Positions 45,274 to 56,053 of a stretch of DNA of 64,000 bases are shown in pieces. Position numbers and translations under genes: made by a program. Numbering within the stretch: position 1 is the first letter of the stretch; every line of letters starts with the position of its first letter. Origin of the DNA: Pseudophaeomoniella oleicola (lineage: Eukaryota; Ascomycota; Eurotiomycetes; Phaeomoniellales; Phaeomoniellaceae); contig QWDQ01000065.1 in assembly GCA_003868215.1 (NCBI GenBank), forward strand, positions 62,001 to 126,000, given 5' to 3'. The notes under the pieces were generated by a model. It ran no database searches, was not told where the DNA came from, and worked only from the letters and a program-made list of their open reading frames with translations.

Positions 45274-47026
45274 ATGGTCCCATGACAACGTCGTGAAAGA
45301 CCTTCAGCTCCTTTTATTATTCCAACGCTTACGAAATGTTTATGATTGGACCGGAGATTGCCTCTCATCGCATACTGCGATACACGGGTACGGGAAGATG
45401 TTGCATGGAAAGGAAGATTACTACAGGCACAATGCAAGGCGCGATACATTTCCATTGTTCAGATACGGGGGGACTTTGCTTTTCAGATGGATGATGTTAG
45501 AAAGGGATTTGCAGTGTCTGCTCGAAAAGATGCCATCTGATGCTAGCTATCCGCCGCCATAGCTATTCTGAGAGCGGCGGTCTTTCATGGCTCTTAGGCG
45601 TGATAGATTACTAATATGGTGAGCTTGAAAAGGTTGAATTGAGTTGATAACAAAACAAACACACTGAAATGCGCTCTCCACTTGTCGTGAATGTAACAAA
45701 TGTAAACATTGACTTAAGATATGTGCTAGTCACATTCCTCGGTACCTGAGTATCTAAGATGGCACGTGTAATTAGCAAAACAAACGATATCAGCGATTTA
45801 ATAATTAATCTTTCCAGCAACAAGGGAGAGAGGCAGACCCTCGGCTCTGCTGACTGTTCTATTGCTGAGCGAGAGCGAAGCTGAGGAGATCAGTAATAGT
45901 ACGTAAGTTAGGAGTTTGTGTTCGTCGGCCCGTCGCAGCCGCTTAACCCTGGTTCAGGATCCTACAGCATAGCGCTCACTCGATCCTTTGCTGCGGGACT
46001 TTACCGTTGATTGGTCTCGGTCGCAGCTCTTCTCATCTTCGAAAAGGGTCTGTGGACTTGTGCCACTCTGAGCGCCTCGTCATCGTCGTCGTCGGGGTTT
46101 GGTCGTCGTCGTCAAATGTGGTATGTAACCCCATCTCGCTTATTGTCGTCAAGAAAAGGAGAAGTTCTGCCTGAGCTCATCTTCACTACGACCACGAGAC
46201 ATTCAGAATCATGCCTTGTGCCTCTTCATTGGGATGCAGGCCCGAGAGAGACTGTGTAGAAATGACAATGCAGACCTCGGCGATGTACCCCTTCCGAAAA
46301 CAATATATCAGCGACAACTCATCTCCCTCATGATGGCGCCACCTGCTAAAAGTGCCGTAAATTTTAGGTCGACATCCGAACGAGTTTCGCTGCCCATTGG
46401 AGGAAATTGAATTAACCCTGTCATCGTCGTTTCATCAAAAGCGGAGTTATTCTCTCATCTTCCTCGCTTCCCTTTCTTGTTTCTTGCGCCGGGAACCATC
46501 TGAGATCCTGGTCTTTTCAGGTCCACTCCGCGTTTCGAGATGTCTTGATTCCCTCGACTTAAACCCGACTGGTGCATGATCATCGTCACCAAGGCACTTT
46601 TGCCGGAGGATTTTCACTACCTTCTGTGCGATATTTGCATGGGACAGTGAACGAACATGTCAGGTGTTCCTTGGTATTACTTTACCAGCATATTGAGCCG
46701 GGTTATGTGAACATAGATTGACGGTCCATGAAGCATCCCCTCGCAACTGGCGTAAAAACAATCTATTATCGGTTCAACCGAGAAGATGTCCATGCGCCTT
46801 GTTCAGTGGAGGAGTCCACTTGTTCCAGGAAGATGGTGCAGGAGTCCAGAACGATGAGTACCATGTAAACGAGATCGCTTACAAGCTTGAGGACACCAGG
46901 GGTACGGAGGATCAACTACATATATAAAAGAAGTAGTCGTCTACTGTCCTTTTTGAGTTGTTTCAATCTCTTCAAGCCGTTCAACTCGTCATTCATTCGT
47001 TCTATTCAACAATCATTACATTCAGT
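45274..47026. other. Spacer, no gene seen
   Basis: About 1.75 kb. A few frames of 60-80 codons, none convincing. AT-rich near 45600-45820. The 3' part carries the GH12 promoter. Confidence 0.5.
46921..46930 (+). promoter_or_regulatory. TATA box of the GH12 gene
   Basis: TATATAAAAG lies 97 bases before the GH12 start codon, at a spacing that suits a start site near 46950-46960. The match is strong for a fungal TATA element. Confidence 0.6.
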
Positions 47027-47853
47027 ATGAAGTCCACTCTCTTCTCTGTTGCTGCGCTCCTGGCGAGCCTCAGCACCGTCTACGCTGCTCCCACGCAGAC
47101 CCTCAAAGCTCGTGCCACTCAAATCTGCGGCCAATATGACTCAGCCGTCACCGGTACCTATACTGTCTACCAAGACCTTTGGGGTGAAGGTCAGGCCAGC
47201 TCGGGCTCTCAATGCACCACTGTCGAGTCGCTTTCCGGCTCAGCACTTAGCTGGCGCACTAACTGGTCGTGGTCTGGCGGTGCCGGCCAAGTCAAGAGCT
47301 ATGCCAACGCCGGTCTCACCATGAGCGCTAGGAGACTCAGCGCCATCAGCAGTATCACTTCAACATGGGACTGGAGGTTAGTCTCTCGTCGCGAAATCCT
47401 ATGCTCACCGTTGTTGCGTGGCCTCTGCTAACACTTCTATTTTTTTTTTCTAGCTACTCTGGTTCCTCGATTGTCGCTGACGTCTCCTATGACATGTTCA
47501 CCGCGTCCACTGCTTCGGGCGATTCGCAGTACGAGATCATGGTCTGGCTTGCAGCTCTCGGCGGTGCTGGTCCTATCAGCAGTACAGGAAGTGCAATCGC
47601 AACTCCAACCATTGCTGGCCACTCATGGAGACTGTACAGCGGTCCCAACGGCGCAACCACCGTCTACTCCTTTGTTGCCACTAGCGAAGTTACTGCTTTC
47701 AGTGGTAACCTCATGGCATTCTTCCAATATCTGGAACAGCACGAAGGGTTCAGCAGCAGCCAGTATCTCCACAGCATCCAGGCGGGCACCGAACCTTTCA
47801 GCGGTAGCAATGCTGTCTTCACTACGACTACTTACAGGACCACTATCTCATAA
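47027..47853 (+). CDS. GH12 endoglucanase (cellulase or xyloglucanase)
   Basis: Secreted endo-beta-1,4-glucanase of family GH12. Two exons, 47027-47376 and 47454-47853; the intron starts GTTAGT and ends in a T-rich TTTCTAG. The spliced protein has 249 residues, the usual family size. Signal peptide [20 protein letters not shown], then the beta-jelly-roll with [22 protein letters not shown], the intron-spanning [20 protein letters not shown], the nucleophile Glu in YEIMVWLA (about residue 143) and the acid/base Glu in [15 protein letters not shown] (about 230). Reading through the intron gives an early stop, which favours splicing. Substrate, cellulose or xyloglucan, is not decided by the motifs. 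A TATA box and a long solitary upstream spacer suggest inducible expression. Confidence 0.94.
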
Positions 47854-48345
47854 GTGACGTTGGGGCGGGAAGAGATCACGGCGCTGTGAGGCACGCCTTG
47901 TGGGCTCTATCCAGACAGGATGCAAAGTGTGTGATTATTGACCATTGCTGGTTGCATTCAATGTATATACTTCTACAGCAGCAATTCTTATCATTGCGAT
48001 GGTAGCCGTCATGCAATGAGATTGTCTTATTATATTCTATCACTCCTCCAATGGCTCTTTTTGTCCGGTCGTTTGCATACAATGTCTGTAATGTAAGGAT
48101 TCCTCGAGTGGACCGTACCGTGTGCGATTGAAAGGCAGAATCCTACAGAGCATCGACTTAATATACTCAGATTCATGACCCTTTACCCATTAACAGTCGA
48201 GGGTATGCATCTTGTATGGTGATGAAGTAACGATTGATTCGGCCGAGATTGCTTATGTGAGCTCGCCATTCCGCCATTCCGTCATTGGCCCTTTGTTCGA
48301 CCTCACTCAATACTCACCTTGATAGACCTTTAGTAATGAAGCGGA
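47854..48345. other. Spacer between GH12 and the GST gene
   Basis: About 490 bases, no gene seen; 3' UTR of the GH12 gene and promoter of the GST gene. Confidence 0.55.
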
Positions 48346-49554
48346 ATGAATGTAGGGAAGAGAGGAATCCGTATATCAGGTTCCATTGTCTCTTCAACAA
48401 TCTGCTTCTCTAGACTCAGATTCCAGGGCAGATCCAACTGTGTCAACTATCGGAAGACGCTATTACAACAACCAAAGCACGGCATCATAACTCAACGGGT
48501 ATTCCTCCATTCCCAAGCAAGCATGGCAGACAACCGCTCCAACAAAGATGAACCCGACGTGTACAAGCAGGCCGACGAGGATGGACAATTCCGTCGCAAA
48601 CCCTCGGTCTTTCGTGACTTCATATCAAGCAAGCCCGGAGCTAAATTCCCAGCTGAGAAGGATCGCTACGCTCTCTACATCGCCGTCGTCTGTCCCTGGG
48701 CTCACCGGACCTGGATCACGCTCCAGCTCAAGGGCCTCACGGATATTATCCAGCTCTTCTTCGCGGCCTCGACCCTGACTCCCGACGGCTGGACTTTCGA
48801 AGGGCAGGGTTCCCACTACCCTCAGGAACCCCTCTACGGCTTCAAAAACACCAAGGAACTCTACCTCAAAGCCGACCCCTCCTACACCGGCCGGTACACG
48901 GTCCCGATACTCTGGGACAAAAAGACCGAAACGATCGTGAACAACGAATCGAGCGAGATCATCCGCATGCTCTATACCGAATTCGACGCCTTCCTCCCCG
49001 AACCTCTCCGCGAATCCTCCAAACTGGCTCGCGACGGCGGCGGCCTCTTACCCCCCTCCCTCCTCCCCGAAATCGACTCGATGAACTCCTGGATCTACGA
49101 CACGATCAACAACGGCGTCTACAAAACCGGCTTCGCGACCACCCAACAAGCCTACGAATCCCACGTCTACCCGCTCTTCGCCTCCCTCGACCGCGTCGAA
49201 CACCACCTCGCATCCTCCTCGCGATCCAAACCCAAATACCTCTTCGGCCCACACATCACCGACACCGACATCCGGCTGTACACGACCATCGCCCGCTTCG
49301 ACGTCGCCTACCACTCGCTCTTCAAATGCAACCTGAAAATGATCCGCCACGACTACCCGCACATCCACACCTGGTTCCGGACCTTGTACTGGGACACCAC
49401 CGGCCCGGAAACGAACGGCGGCGCGTTTCACAACACGACCAGATTCACAGAGTATAAATTCGCGTACGCGAGAGCGTTGGGTTCGAAAATGATGAATGCT
49501 GAAGGCAATATCGTTGTGCCGGCTGGGCCGGTTCCGGACGTTTTGCCGTTATGA
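48346..49554 (+). CDS. ECM4: Omega-type GST, glutathionyl-hydroquinone reductase
   Basis: Enzyme of the Ecm4/Gto family that uses a catalytic Cys to reduce glutathionyl-(chloro)hydroquinones. The catalytic motif is VVCPWAHRTW, with Cys at residue 57 counted from the Met at 48523. The thioredoxin-like part continues with GRYTVPILWDKKTETIVNNE and SSEIIRMLYTEFD; the helical C-terminal domain has YLFGPHITDTDIRLYTTIARFD and ends YPHIHTWFRTLYWD. The frame opens at 48346 and would add 59 residues rich in Arg, Ser and Gln with few acidic residues, a possible mitochondrial presequence; translation from 48523 (MADNRSNKDEP) gives the cytosolic form of 343 residues. Very strong C-ending codon use from about 48700 to 49440. 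Confidence 0.9.
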   Translation: MNVGKRGIRISGSIVSSTICFSRLRFQGRSNCVNYRKTLLQQPKHGIITQRVFLHSQASMADNRSNKDEPDVYKQADEDGQFRRKPSVFRDFISSKPGAKFPAEKDRYALYIAVVCPWAHRTWITLQLKGLTDIIQLFFAASTLTPDGWTFEGQGSHYPQEPLYGFKNTKELYLKADPSYTGRYTVPILWDKKTETIVNNESSEIIRMLYTEFDAFLPEPLRESSKLARDGGGLLPPSLLPEIDSMNSWIYDTINNGVYKTGFATTQQAYESHVYPLFASLDRVEHHLASSSRSKPKYLFGPHITDTDIRLYTTIARFDVAYHSLFKCNLKMIRHDYPHIHTWFRTLYWDTTGPETNGGAFHNTTRFTEYKFAYARALGSKMMNAEGNIVVPAGPVPDVLPL

Positions 49555-50202
49555 TTGCCTTCCATGCTTATGCTTGGAACTTGGAACTTGGAACTTGGAC
49601 GAGAAACGATGAGACATGATGGAACAGGATGTGATGTGATACCAAATATCAAAGTACACACATCCATAGATCATGTAAACATCTACGAACCACTACCAAT
49701 AAACTCTACCTCTCTCATCTACAATAAGAAATAAGAAATGAACCAAAAGTCTTACGTCTCCCCTTCTTTACTAGGTAACCCCTTCCCCTTCCCAACAGAG
49801 TCCTCTTTCGAATTGGTGAATCGAGCACATGTACAACTGTCAGTCGACTTATTAATGAATCTTCTACCTAAAACTAACAGCGATCCCATTGATGCCCCAT
49901 CAAACAAACACAATGCCTGCTCTGCCTCGCCTCGTATAGCTATTGGCCCAAGTAGTGCAATGAAAACAATATGGTGTACAATAAGAGCATGTTCCGGCGT
50001 AGTTGTGACAGAGAGTCGGTCGGCAAGTCTGATAAAGTAAGTGTATGGTGCCATCGTGGAGGTGTGTCGTAGCATGGCTAACGATAATCAAATACGCCGC
50101 CATAAATATTGATTTGCAGCCGTCCTAGTTATGCATTCGATCGATGGGAGATTGCACTGGTGAACCACACTTGATATCAAGTCCACGTCATCGTCATCGT
50201 CA
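49555..50202. other. Convergent spacer
   Basis: 3' ends of the GST and dehalogenase genes. A GGAACTT tandem repeat lies near 49576-49600. Short frames only. Confidence 0.55.
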
Positions 50203-51021
50203 TCATGGTTGAATCCCCAGTCGACGGGCCGCATCTATGAATCCGCCCACATCATCTGGTTTCCCATGGTCTTTACCCAGAGGAACCCATATGTCCACCC
50301 AACCAGCTTTCTTCGCCTTCTGTACATCCACACCATCCCAAGCCTCTTCGTCCCTCCTTTCGACATAGATCGTCTTCATCCCAGCCTTCTTGGCTGCCTG
50401 AAGATCTCCTAGGTGAGCGGCAACCATAGCACACTGTCCGATATCCAATCCCAGCTTCTTCGCCGCCCCTTCGTACACCTCTCTTCGCGGTTTATACATT
50501 CCGAAGTCCTCTGCGCTGATCACATCGTTGAAAGGAAGACTGCCGAACGCCACCAGATCGCGGAGAAGCGATGTATTGCCATTCGACAGCATGGCCAATC
50601 TATAGTGCTTGCTCAAAAACGACAGCCCTTGGACGGTGTCTGGCCACGGTGCCAATCGATGCCAGATTTGGCTCACTTCCTTCACCTGATCATCATCCCA
50701 TAGCCCATTGAGACCCCACTTCTGCAAGAGATCCTTCAGACTCTGCTCATGGAAATGGTCGATGCTGACGAACTTTCCCTCGTGTTCTGCTGGGTCGTAT
50801 GAGCGGGTGAAATTGTAGTACGAGTTACGCCATTCTTGTGCGAAGGCGGCCCAACTCTGTGCATCAAAGGTGGATGCTTGAGTGCGGACCACGGAAGGGA
50901 GAGAGACTACAGAGGAAGATAAGGTAGTGGATATGGAAAGGATGAGGTATTCCGTGACAGTCTTGCGCCAATCGACGGTTGTTCCGAATATATCAAACAG
51001 CAAAGCCTGGACGTTATCCAT
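50203..51021 (-). CDS. Haloacid dehalogenase type II (HAD superfamily)
   Basis: Hydrolase of the L-2-haloacid dehalogenase group. Minus-strand frame of 272 residues from the Met at 51021 (MDNVQALLFDIFGTTVDWR); an upstream Met at 51105 adds residues without homology-like pattern. HAD motifs: nucleophile Asp in LLFDIFGTTVDW (D10), motif II in MLSNGNTSL, the Lys in MYKPRREVYEGAAKKLG, and motif IV in CAMVAAHLGDLQAAKKAGMKTI. These match the type II dehalogenase pattern with LFDxxGT and the AHxxDL-type ending. The natural substrate in fungi is usually unknown. Neighbours are a glutathionyl-hydroquinone reductase and an alpha/beta hydrolase, which suggests xenobiotic or aromatic metabolism. Confidence 0.9.
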   Translation of the reverse strand: MDNVQALLFDIFGTTVDWRKTVTEYLILSISTTLSSSVVSLPSVVRTQASTFDAQSWAAFAQEWRNSYYNFTRSYDPAEHEGKFVSIDHFHEQSLKDLLQKWGLNGLWDDDQVKEVSQIWHRLAPWPDTVQGLSFLSKHYRLAMLSNGNTSLLRDLVAFGSLPFNDVISAEDFGMYKPRREVYEGAAKKLGLDIGQCAMVAAHLGDLQAAKKAGMKTIYVERRDEEAWDGVDVQKAKKAGWVDIWVPLGKDHGKPDDVGGFIDAARRLGIQP

Positions 51022-51910
51022 GATGGAGAAGAAAGAAACAGTTGTTAGTGACTTGACGCTGCGTGAGAGTGATGGTGAGTATCTGGGTAAGATAGTGATT
51101 GTCACCCAAGAAGTCTTTGTTTGAAATGATTCATGTAAGAGGTGAAATCCCGGGATGGATAGTTCGAGCAGTTACACATACGTAGATGTAGCCCTAGTAT
51201 TGACAGAAGGAACGGTTGCTGTGAAATGGCAGGAGCTCAGCGTCGCATTGATATAGCTCACATGAGACCATACGCAGATAGATCAACGTCCTTTTGGTCT
51301 TCTTGCCAGGAGTCTATCTCATCGACGTTGTCATAATCATCGAGACTTCGAGGCAAGCACCTAAAAAGCAACTTATATCTAGTTTCTATAGTTGAATATC
51401 AATGAATATGCTTCGGTTGAGCCGTGTAATGATGATGACATGCGGATGGCCTCGGTTAAACGAATGCGATCTTCACCGGCTCGCCGAACACAAAGATCAC
51501 ATGTCGCCGCCTGATCCCTCTGCGATGGTTACTGTAATGGGATTGAAAAAGGGAGGGAACAATTCTCTGAACAGGTTGCGAGTGTAATCAATTTAATTAG
51601 TAGAAGTGATTGGGAAAGCTGACCTGATCAAGTCAAGCATGGCGTATCCATTGTACAATAATGTTTCCCACGGCTACTATACATAGCATGAATGGAAGGT
51701 AACGTTATATGTTGATTTGATTAACAAGAAGCGCAAATTGAAGCTGCTAGGATGCACATCTCTTCAGATCGCACTGCGGTGATCATCTCAGTAGCAAGGG
51801 ATCTTCGTAAGAGATACTCGAGATTCGATTGTATAAGTGCATCCACTCAGGGAAAGATGCACCTGTGATCCTTCAATTGCATTGAGAAATAGCCATGTCT
51901 ACACAGCCTT
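51022..51910. other. Spacer between dehalogenase and hydrolase
   Basis: About 890 bases, no supported gene; promoter of the dehalogenase and 3' side of the hydrolase gene. Confidence 0.5.
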
Positions 51911-52930
51911 TCACGACGGCGATAGGTGCTTCACCTTCTCAATCATCTCTACTAGTTCTTGAGCTACCAAGTCCGGCCTATCTTTCTGGACAAAATGTCC
52001 TGCTCCAACAGCTTCGATAGGCCCTTTGGCTCTTTCTCCCTCGGTGATCTTGATCAGACTTTCGTGATACTTCCACCAGAACGGGTTCATGTATGCCAAT
52101 GTTAATACTGGGTCGGTTCCGCTCATGGACGCGGATTGATCCGCAAAAGCTTGGAAGCCATGGCTAACTATAGTCAGATATGGCCCTTTGGGAAGAGGAC
52201 TATGCTTGTTTGGCGGCCAGCCGACGAGTGCTGGAGAGTCGCTGGATGGCAATAACGCCTGGAGATTACGGCGTGAGAGACCCTCCTTACTACCCACGGA
52301 AGGGTCAAAGATGCGAGCCATTTTCTCTCGAATTCTTCGGAGGTTGTCTTTGGTCACGCCTTCGGGTTGGTCAGAAAGGTCGAATGACGCGTCATCCGGA
52401 TCCGGGAAGACATCAGTTGCGATGTTGCTATTTGCGATGATGGAATCGAGAAATATGAGGCCAGCGACACGGAAAGGGTATATTTGCGCATACAGTCGCC
52501 CTATCGCACAACCTATTGAATTACATACGAAGATTATGCGAGGTGCCGAGGACGGATCTGCAGAATCATGATGACCAGAGAAATGAATAATCAAGTGACG
52601 GAGGTCTTCTATTGACGAGGTGAGATCATGGCCATGAGAAGGATCCTGGGAATCCGCATCGACAGGGTCTTGGTCAGAATTGCCCTGTCCATAACGATCG
52701 TAGCGAAGCAGAGAGATCCTATGATCTGTGGATATACCGTAAACAACTTTAGCGACAGCCTCTTTCCAGGAATCCAGAGTTGTCATCAGTCCGTTCAGGA
52801 ACACAACCAGTACATCGTCAGATGTTAGAGGTCTAGATCCCGGAGAGCCCTCATTCGATGACCACACGGCTGCTATCCGGGCAGACGGTTTATGGGGAAG
52901 CGTGATATATGCGACCTCGGATCTCTCCAT
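51911..52930 (-). CDS. Alpha/beta hydrolase
   Basis: Minus-strand frame of 338 residues from the Met at 52930 (MERSEVAYITLPH); an in-frame Met at 52972 adds 14 residues. Alpha/beta hydrolase fold: oxyanion-hole segment VVFLNGLMTTLDSW, the strand-turn RYDRYGQGNSD, the nucleophile elbow FVCNSIGCAIG (Ser138, in an N-S-I-G variant of the usual G-x-S-x-G), an acid candidate in the region of residues 275-290, and the catalytic His in GAGHFVQKDRPDLVA (about residue 310). No signal peptide, so cytosolic. It could be an esterase, epoxide hydrolase-like or haloalkane-type enzyme; nothing decides the substrate. Same strand as the dehalogenase, 889 bases apart. Confidence 0.85.
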   Translation of the reverse strand: MERSEVAYITLPHKPSARIAAVWSSNEGSPGSRPLTSDDVLVVFLNGLMTTLDSWKEAVAKVVYGISTDHRISLLRYDRYGQGNSDQDPVDADSQDPSHGHDLTSSIEDLRHLIIHFSGHHDSADPSSAPRIIFVCNSIGCAIGRLYAQIYPFRVAGLIFLDSIIANSNIATDVFPDPDDASFDLSDQPEGVTKDNLRRIREKMARIFDPSVGSKEGLSRRNLQALLPSSDSPALVGWPPNKHSPLPKGPYLTIVSHGFQAFADQSASMSGTDPVLTLAYMNPFWWKYHESLIKITEGERAKGPIEAVGAGHFVQKDRPDLVAQELVEMIEKVKHLSPS

Positions 52931-55900
52931 CGTAATCGTAATTACGAATATCAAAACAGGATCAGAACACAAATCGACCTTGCAACACAGATTATGGATA
53001 GAAAAGGTGGTTGTGACAGTATGAATAGAATCATAAGCTCTGAAAGCCTCTTCGAACCTGGATGATCTGCTTCATCTTTATTGGCAACTCACCTGGAGAG
53101 TTGACGAGAGGGAAAACAAGAAAGACGTCACAACGGTAGGAATTTGGGTATGTGAGTCAGAGACTGAAAGACAACAGAAACAGAGTCAGCTTACGTGAGT
53201 ATATGAGGCAAGATATCGTTTGAGTAAGCGTGAGGCGCGTCTATAAGTTGCGACGGAAGAGGGACATCTTCGCCTACGAACAAGTACCCACAGAATAACT
53301 TCAAATCTTGTGCGACGAGTATTACCCTTTACTGTGGTGAACCACGACGGCGACAGACGGGCCGACGTCTAATGAAGCAAGAAATCCAAATATATTAAAA
53401 GTGGCCGACATTGCCCTACTACGTAGTACTATCCCAGTGGTGGAAATTGACAGCTGCACGTCCAAGGTAGATATCACAGCACTAGAGGTGACCGGTGGTA
53501 GATTTTCACAGGTGAGGCTGAACACCTCGACACTTGGCGAGTTGGGAACGGCATGGCCGATGATCCCTCACCTGCGTTCCGCTATATCCCGTGTCAGAAC
53601 AGGTATCGTGTCCAGTAGTCCAACAGCTCCGATATTTAATCATCCGGCGACTACTCCGTAAAAGAATATTGAATGTTCCTTGATCATGATCGCCGTCGGC
53701 TTCTATGGGCACTGTGCAATGTCGGCGGCAGTGCAACCGACGCATTGGCGTACCAGACCTAGTCGTTATGCGAGGATGATCAACAGGAGAAATTCTGCTC
53801 TTGGTGTTGGTAGTGGGACGAGCTGACTGGTGGCTCTACTTTGTAGTGCCTACTACGGTACTATGGTACATCAGTATGTGTACTATGTACCCCTGACAGG
53901 TGCACGAGCCTTAGAAATTGCAAACTTCGAAGCTATGCGACCTTACCGAGTGGCTTTCTGCAGCGTTTGGGACTCGCTTGTGGATCTTAGTGAACCACAT
54001 CGAACTGTTGACTACGGTAGAGGATGCAGCGTCGTGTCTCAAGAGTCACGGATACCGCAGGGTGACTTTCCAATTCTGTACGTTGTACCATGACACTTAT
54101 GTTTTGGATCTTGGGCATATCCCAGAACGATGTCGCAAGGTCGTAGAAATTGGCAATCATCCCTTCGGTTTATGCTGATATGTGCATGACTATCGCTTAA
54201 GTACAGGGCAAGGGTTGAATATACAACAACACTATATGGATTGATTGGTTATTGGTACGCGACGCGAAGTAGAGACGCCAGGGGGGTTTCATGAACGAGT
54301 TCTAAGGCTGCTCTTATCTGGACCACTTCTGACTACCTTAGGTACCTAGTGTCTGTTGAGGTCATTGTTTCGACATTTGATATGCTGCAAGGACTTCGTA
54401 GTGATAAGTACTGCAACTGCAACAGCAACAACACCACCACCACCACCACCACCATATTGCATATACTGAGATCTTAATTCACTAACCGAATCCATAAATT
54501 GTAATAATTGACCACCAGGGATAATCCCTCTCAGCGCGTTGCGGCCCAAAAGCAAGAGATGAATTGGCTCATTACCTCTCTTAGCCAACGCGTAACATAA
54601 CCTGGCCACTTCTTCTGATCCAACAATCATTGCAAAACGTAGGCTCAGCAAACTAAGGACGGAGGATGTGATTGCACAGCATCTCATCACACTGCTAAGC
54701 ATGGTTCCTGATGATTCAACTGCTCTGACCCAGACCCAGGTTATCATCAATCAATCGAACTGAACTGTTGAATGATGTACGCGTCTTGCCCGTACTACGT
54801 AAATGAAAGAAATCTCCTTAACTTCCGGGGACCCAGGATCCAACCTCTGGAGCCTCGGAGCTTGTTGACCTTTTTTCTTTTGCTTCTGATTGAATAGAAT
54901 GGCATTGTTCTCTCTCTCACTGTAGACTAAGAGTGGAGAGTGGAGAGCTTCCCGGCTCTTTGGCCCCTACTTGCACCGTAGTAATAATAACAATAATAAT
55001 AACACTATTATACGGTACTTCGTAATTAGTAAAATCGACACTCTTCTCCATGTTTCATCCTTGCTAACGATGTTTAACGATGTTTAACCATGTTAAGCCC
55101 AACACTTGTTCGCTTAAGGCCTGTCAATCCCTACATGGCTTCGGCGCCGGCCCTACCTTAGCTCGTTCTAGGCGTCAATCCATGCAGCTCTTTGGGCCGT
55201 TGTGGCGCCTCCCGGCTCTTTCCTTGCACGAGATTCTTCTAGTGAACCCCGTAGATTCTTAGATTTACTCGTTCGCCTGTCACTAAACCCCCCTGGATCG
55301 GAGTGCCTGTCAATCGACATGGAGGCTGCGCTTGACCCTGGACCTTGACTATGATCTCAGGCAAATTCACTCGCTTGCAGTTCGCATGATTTCTTCTGTA
55401 CTATATGGGAAAGGGTCGCCGCATCCGCCTACGATGCACGCCCGTGCACCATATTTTCCGGCCTATGTCACTTTCATTTCTTTCTTGACCTTGTTGGTCG
55501 TAACTCATACTGACCATTCGGACTGACGCTCACCTTCTTTTGACTATACCTCTCGTCAATCGGTGTTGGAGTCTCTGAAATCGATCGTGGAAGATCTATT
55601 GTACGTACACGGCCACTCCACCAGGAATCCTGAGTGCATGATGCAAAGTCCAATCCCAGCATCTTAAAAGCTCGTGTTATATGACTATCACTTACCCAAT
55701 TCGATTCCAGTTATCGAAACCCCGTGCTCGCAGTGTTTCGCAACGACGAATTCGCCAACCAATTGGTGACGTGGACGACCCTCTACATCGCAGACAGAAT
55801 CCTCTTATTCGATTCCATCGGCTCCTGCGTGGGACACACTGCAGCGCTCGAGTATTCCTGCACAAAACAAAACGACAGGACTATAGACCAATGCTATCAA

Positions 55901-56053
55901 GCCTGAGGTGATCATTCTGTTGCACCTCACCTGCGAGGGTCCCGAGTGTTGCGAGTGTTGGGAGATTTGACCCTGGGAGAGAATGCGGGATATGGTGCTC
56001 TCGTGAGCGATTGCTTTATCTCCGTGTAAAGGCAGCGAGCTTGAGAACCCGAC
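52931..56053. other. Long spacer, no intact gene
   Basis: About 3.1 kb. Contains a palindrome TACTACGTAGTA (53417-53428), a CCA tract (54437-54453), a TACCTTAGGTACC motif near 54335, an AAT tract near 54985 and CT-rich stretches. The longest frames are 134 codons (54346-54750, minus, includes a Gly run from the CCA tract) and about 87 codons around 53830-54178; none has a known domain. Confidence 0.5.

Noticed and set aside
48346-52930. Secondary-metabolite cluster
   Set aside because: No polyketide synthase, peptide synthetase, terpene cyclase or P450 backbone gene is present; only three small enzymes.
54346-54750. 134-codon minus-strand frame with Gly run
   Set aside because: The Gly run is made by a CCA microsatellite, no domain or start context supports it, and the frame sits at the end of a repeat-rich spacer.
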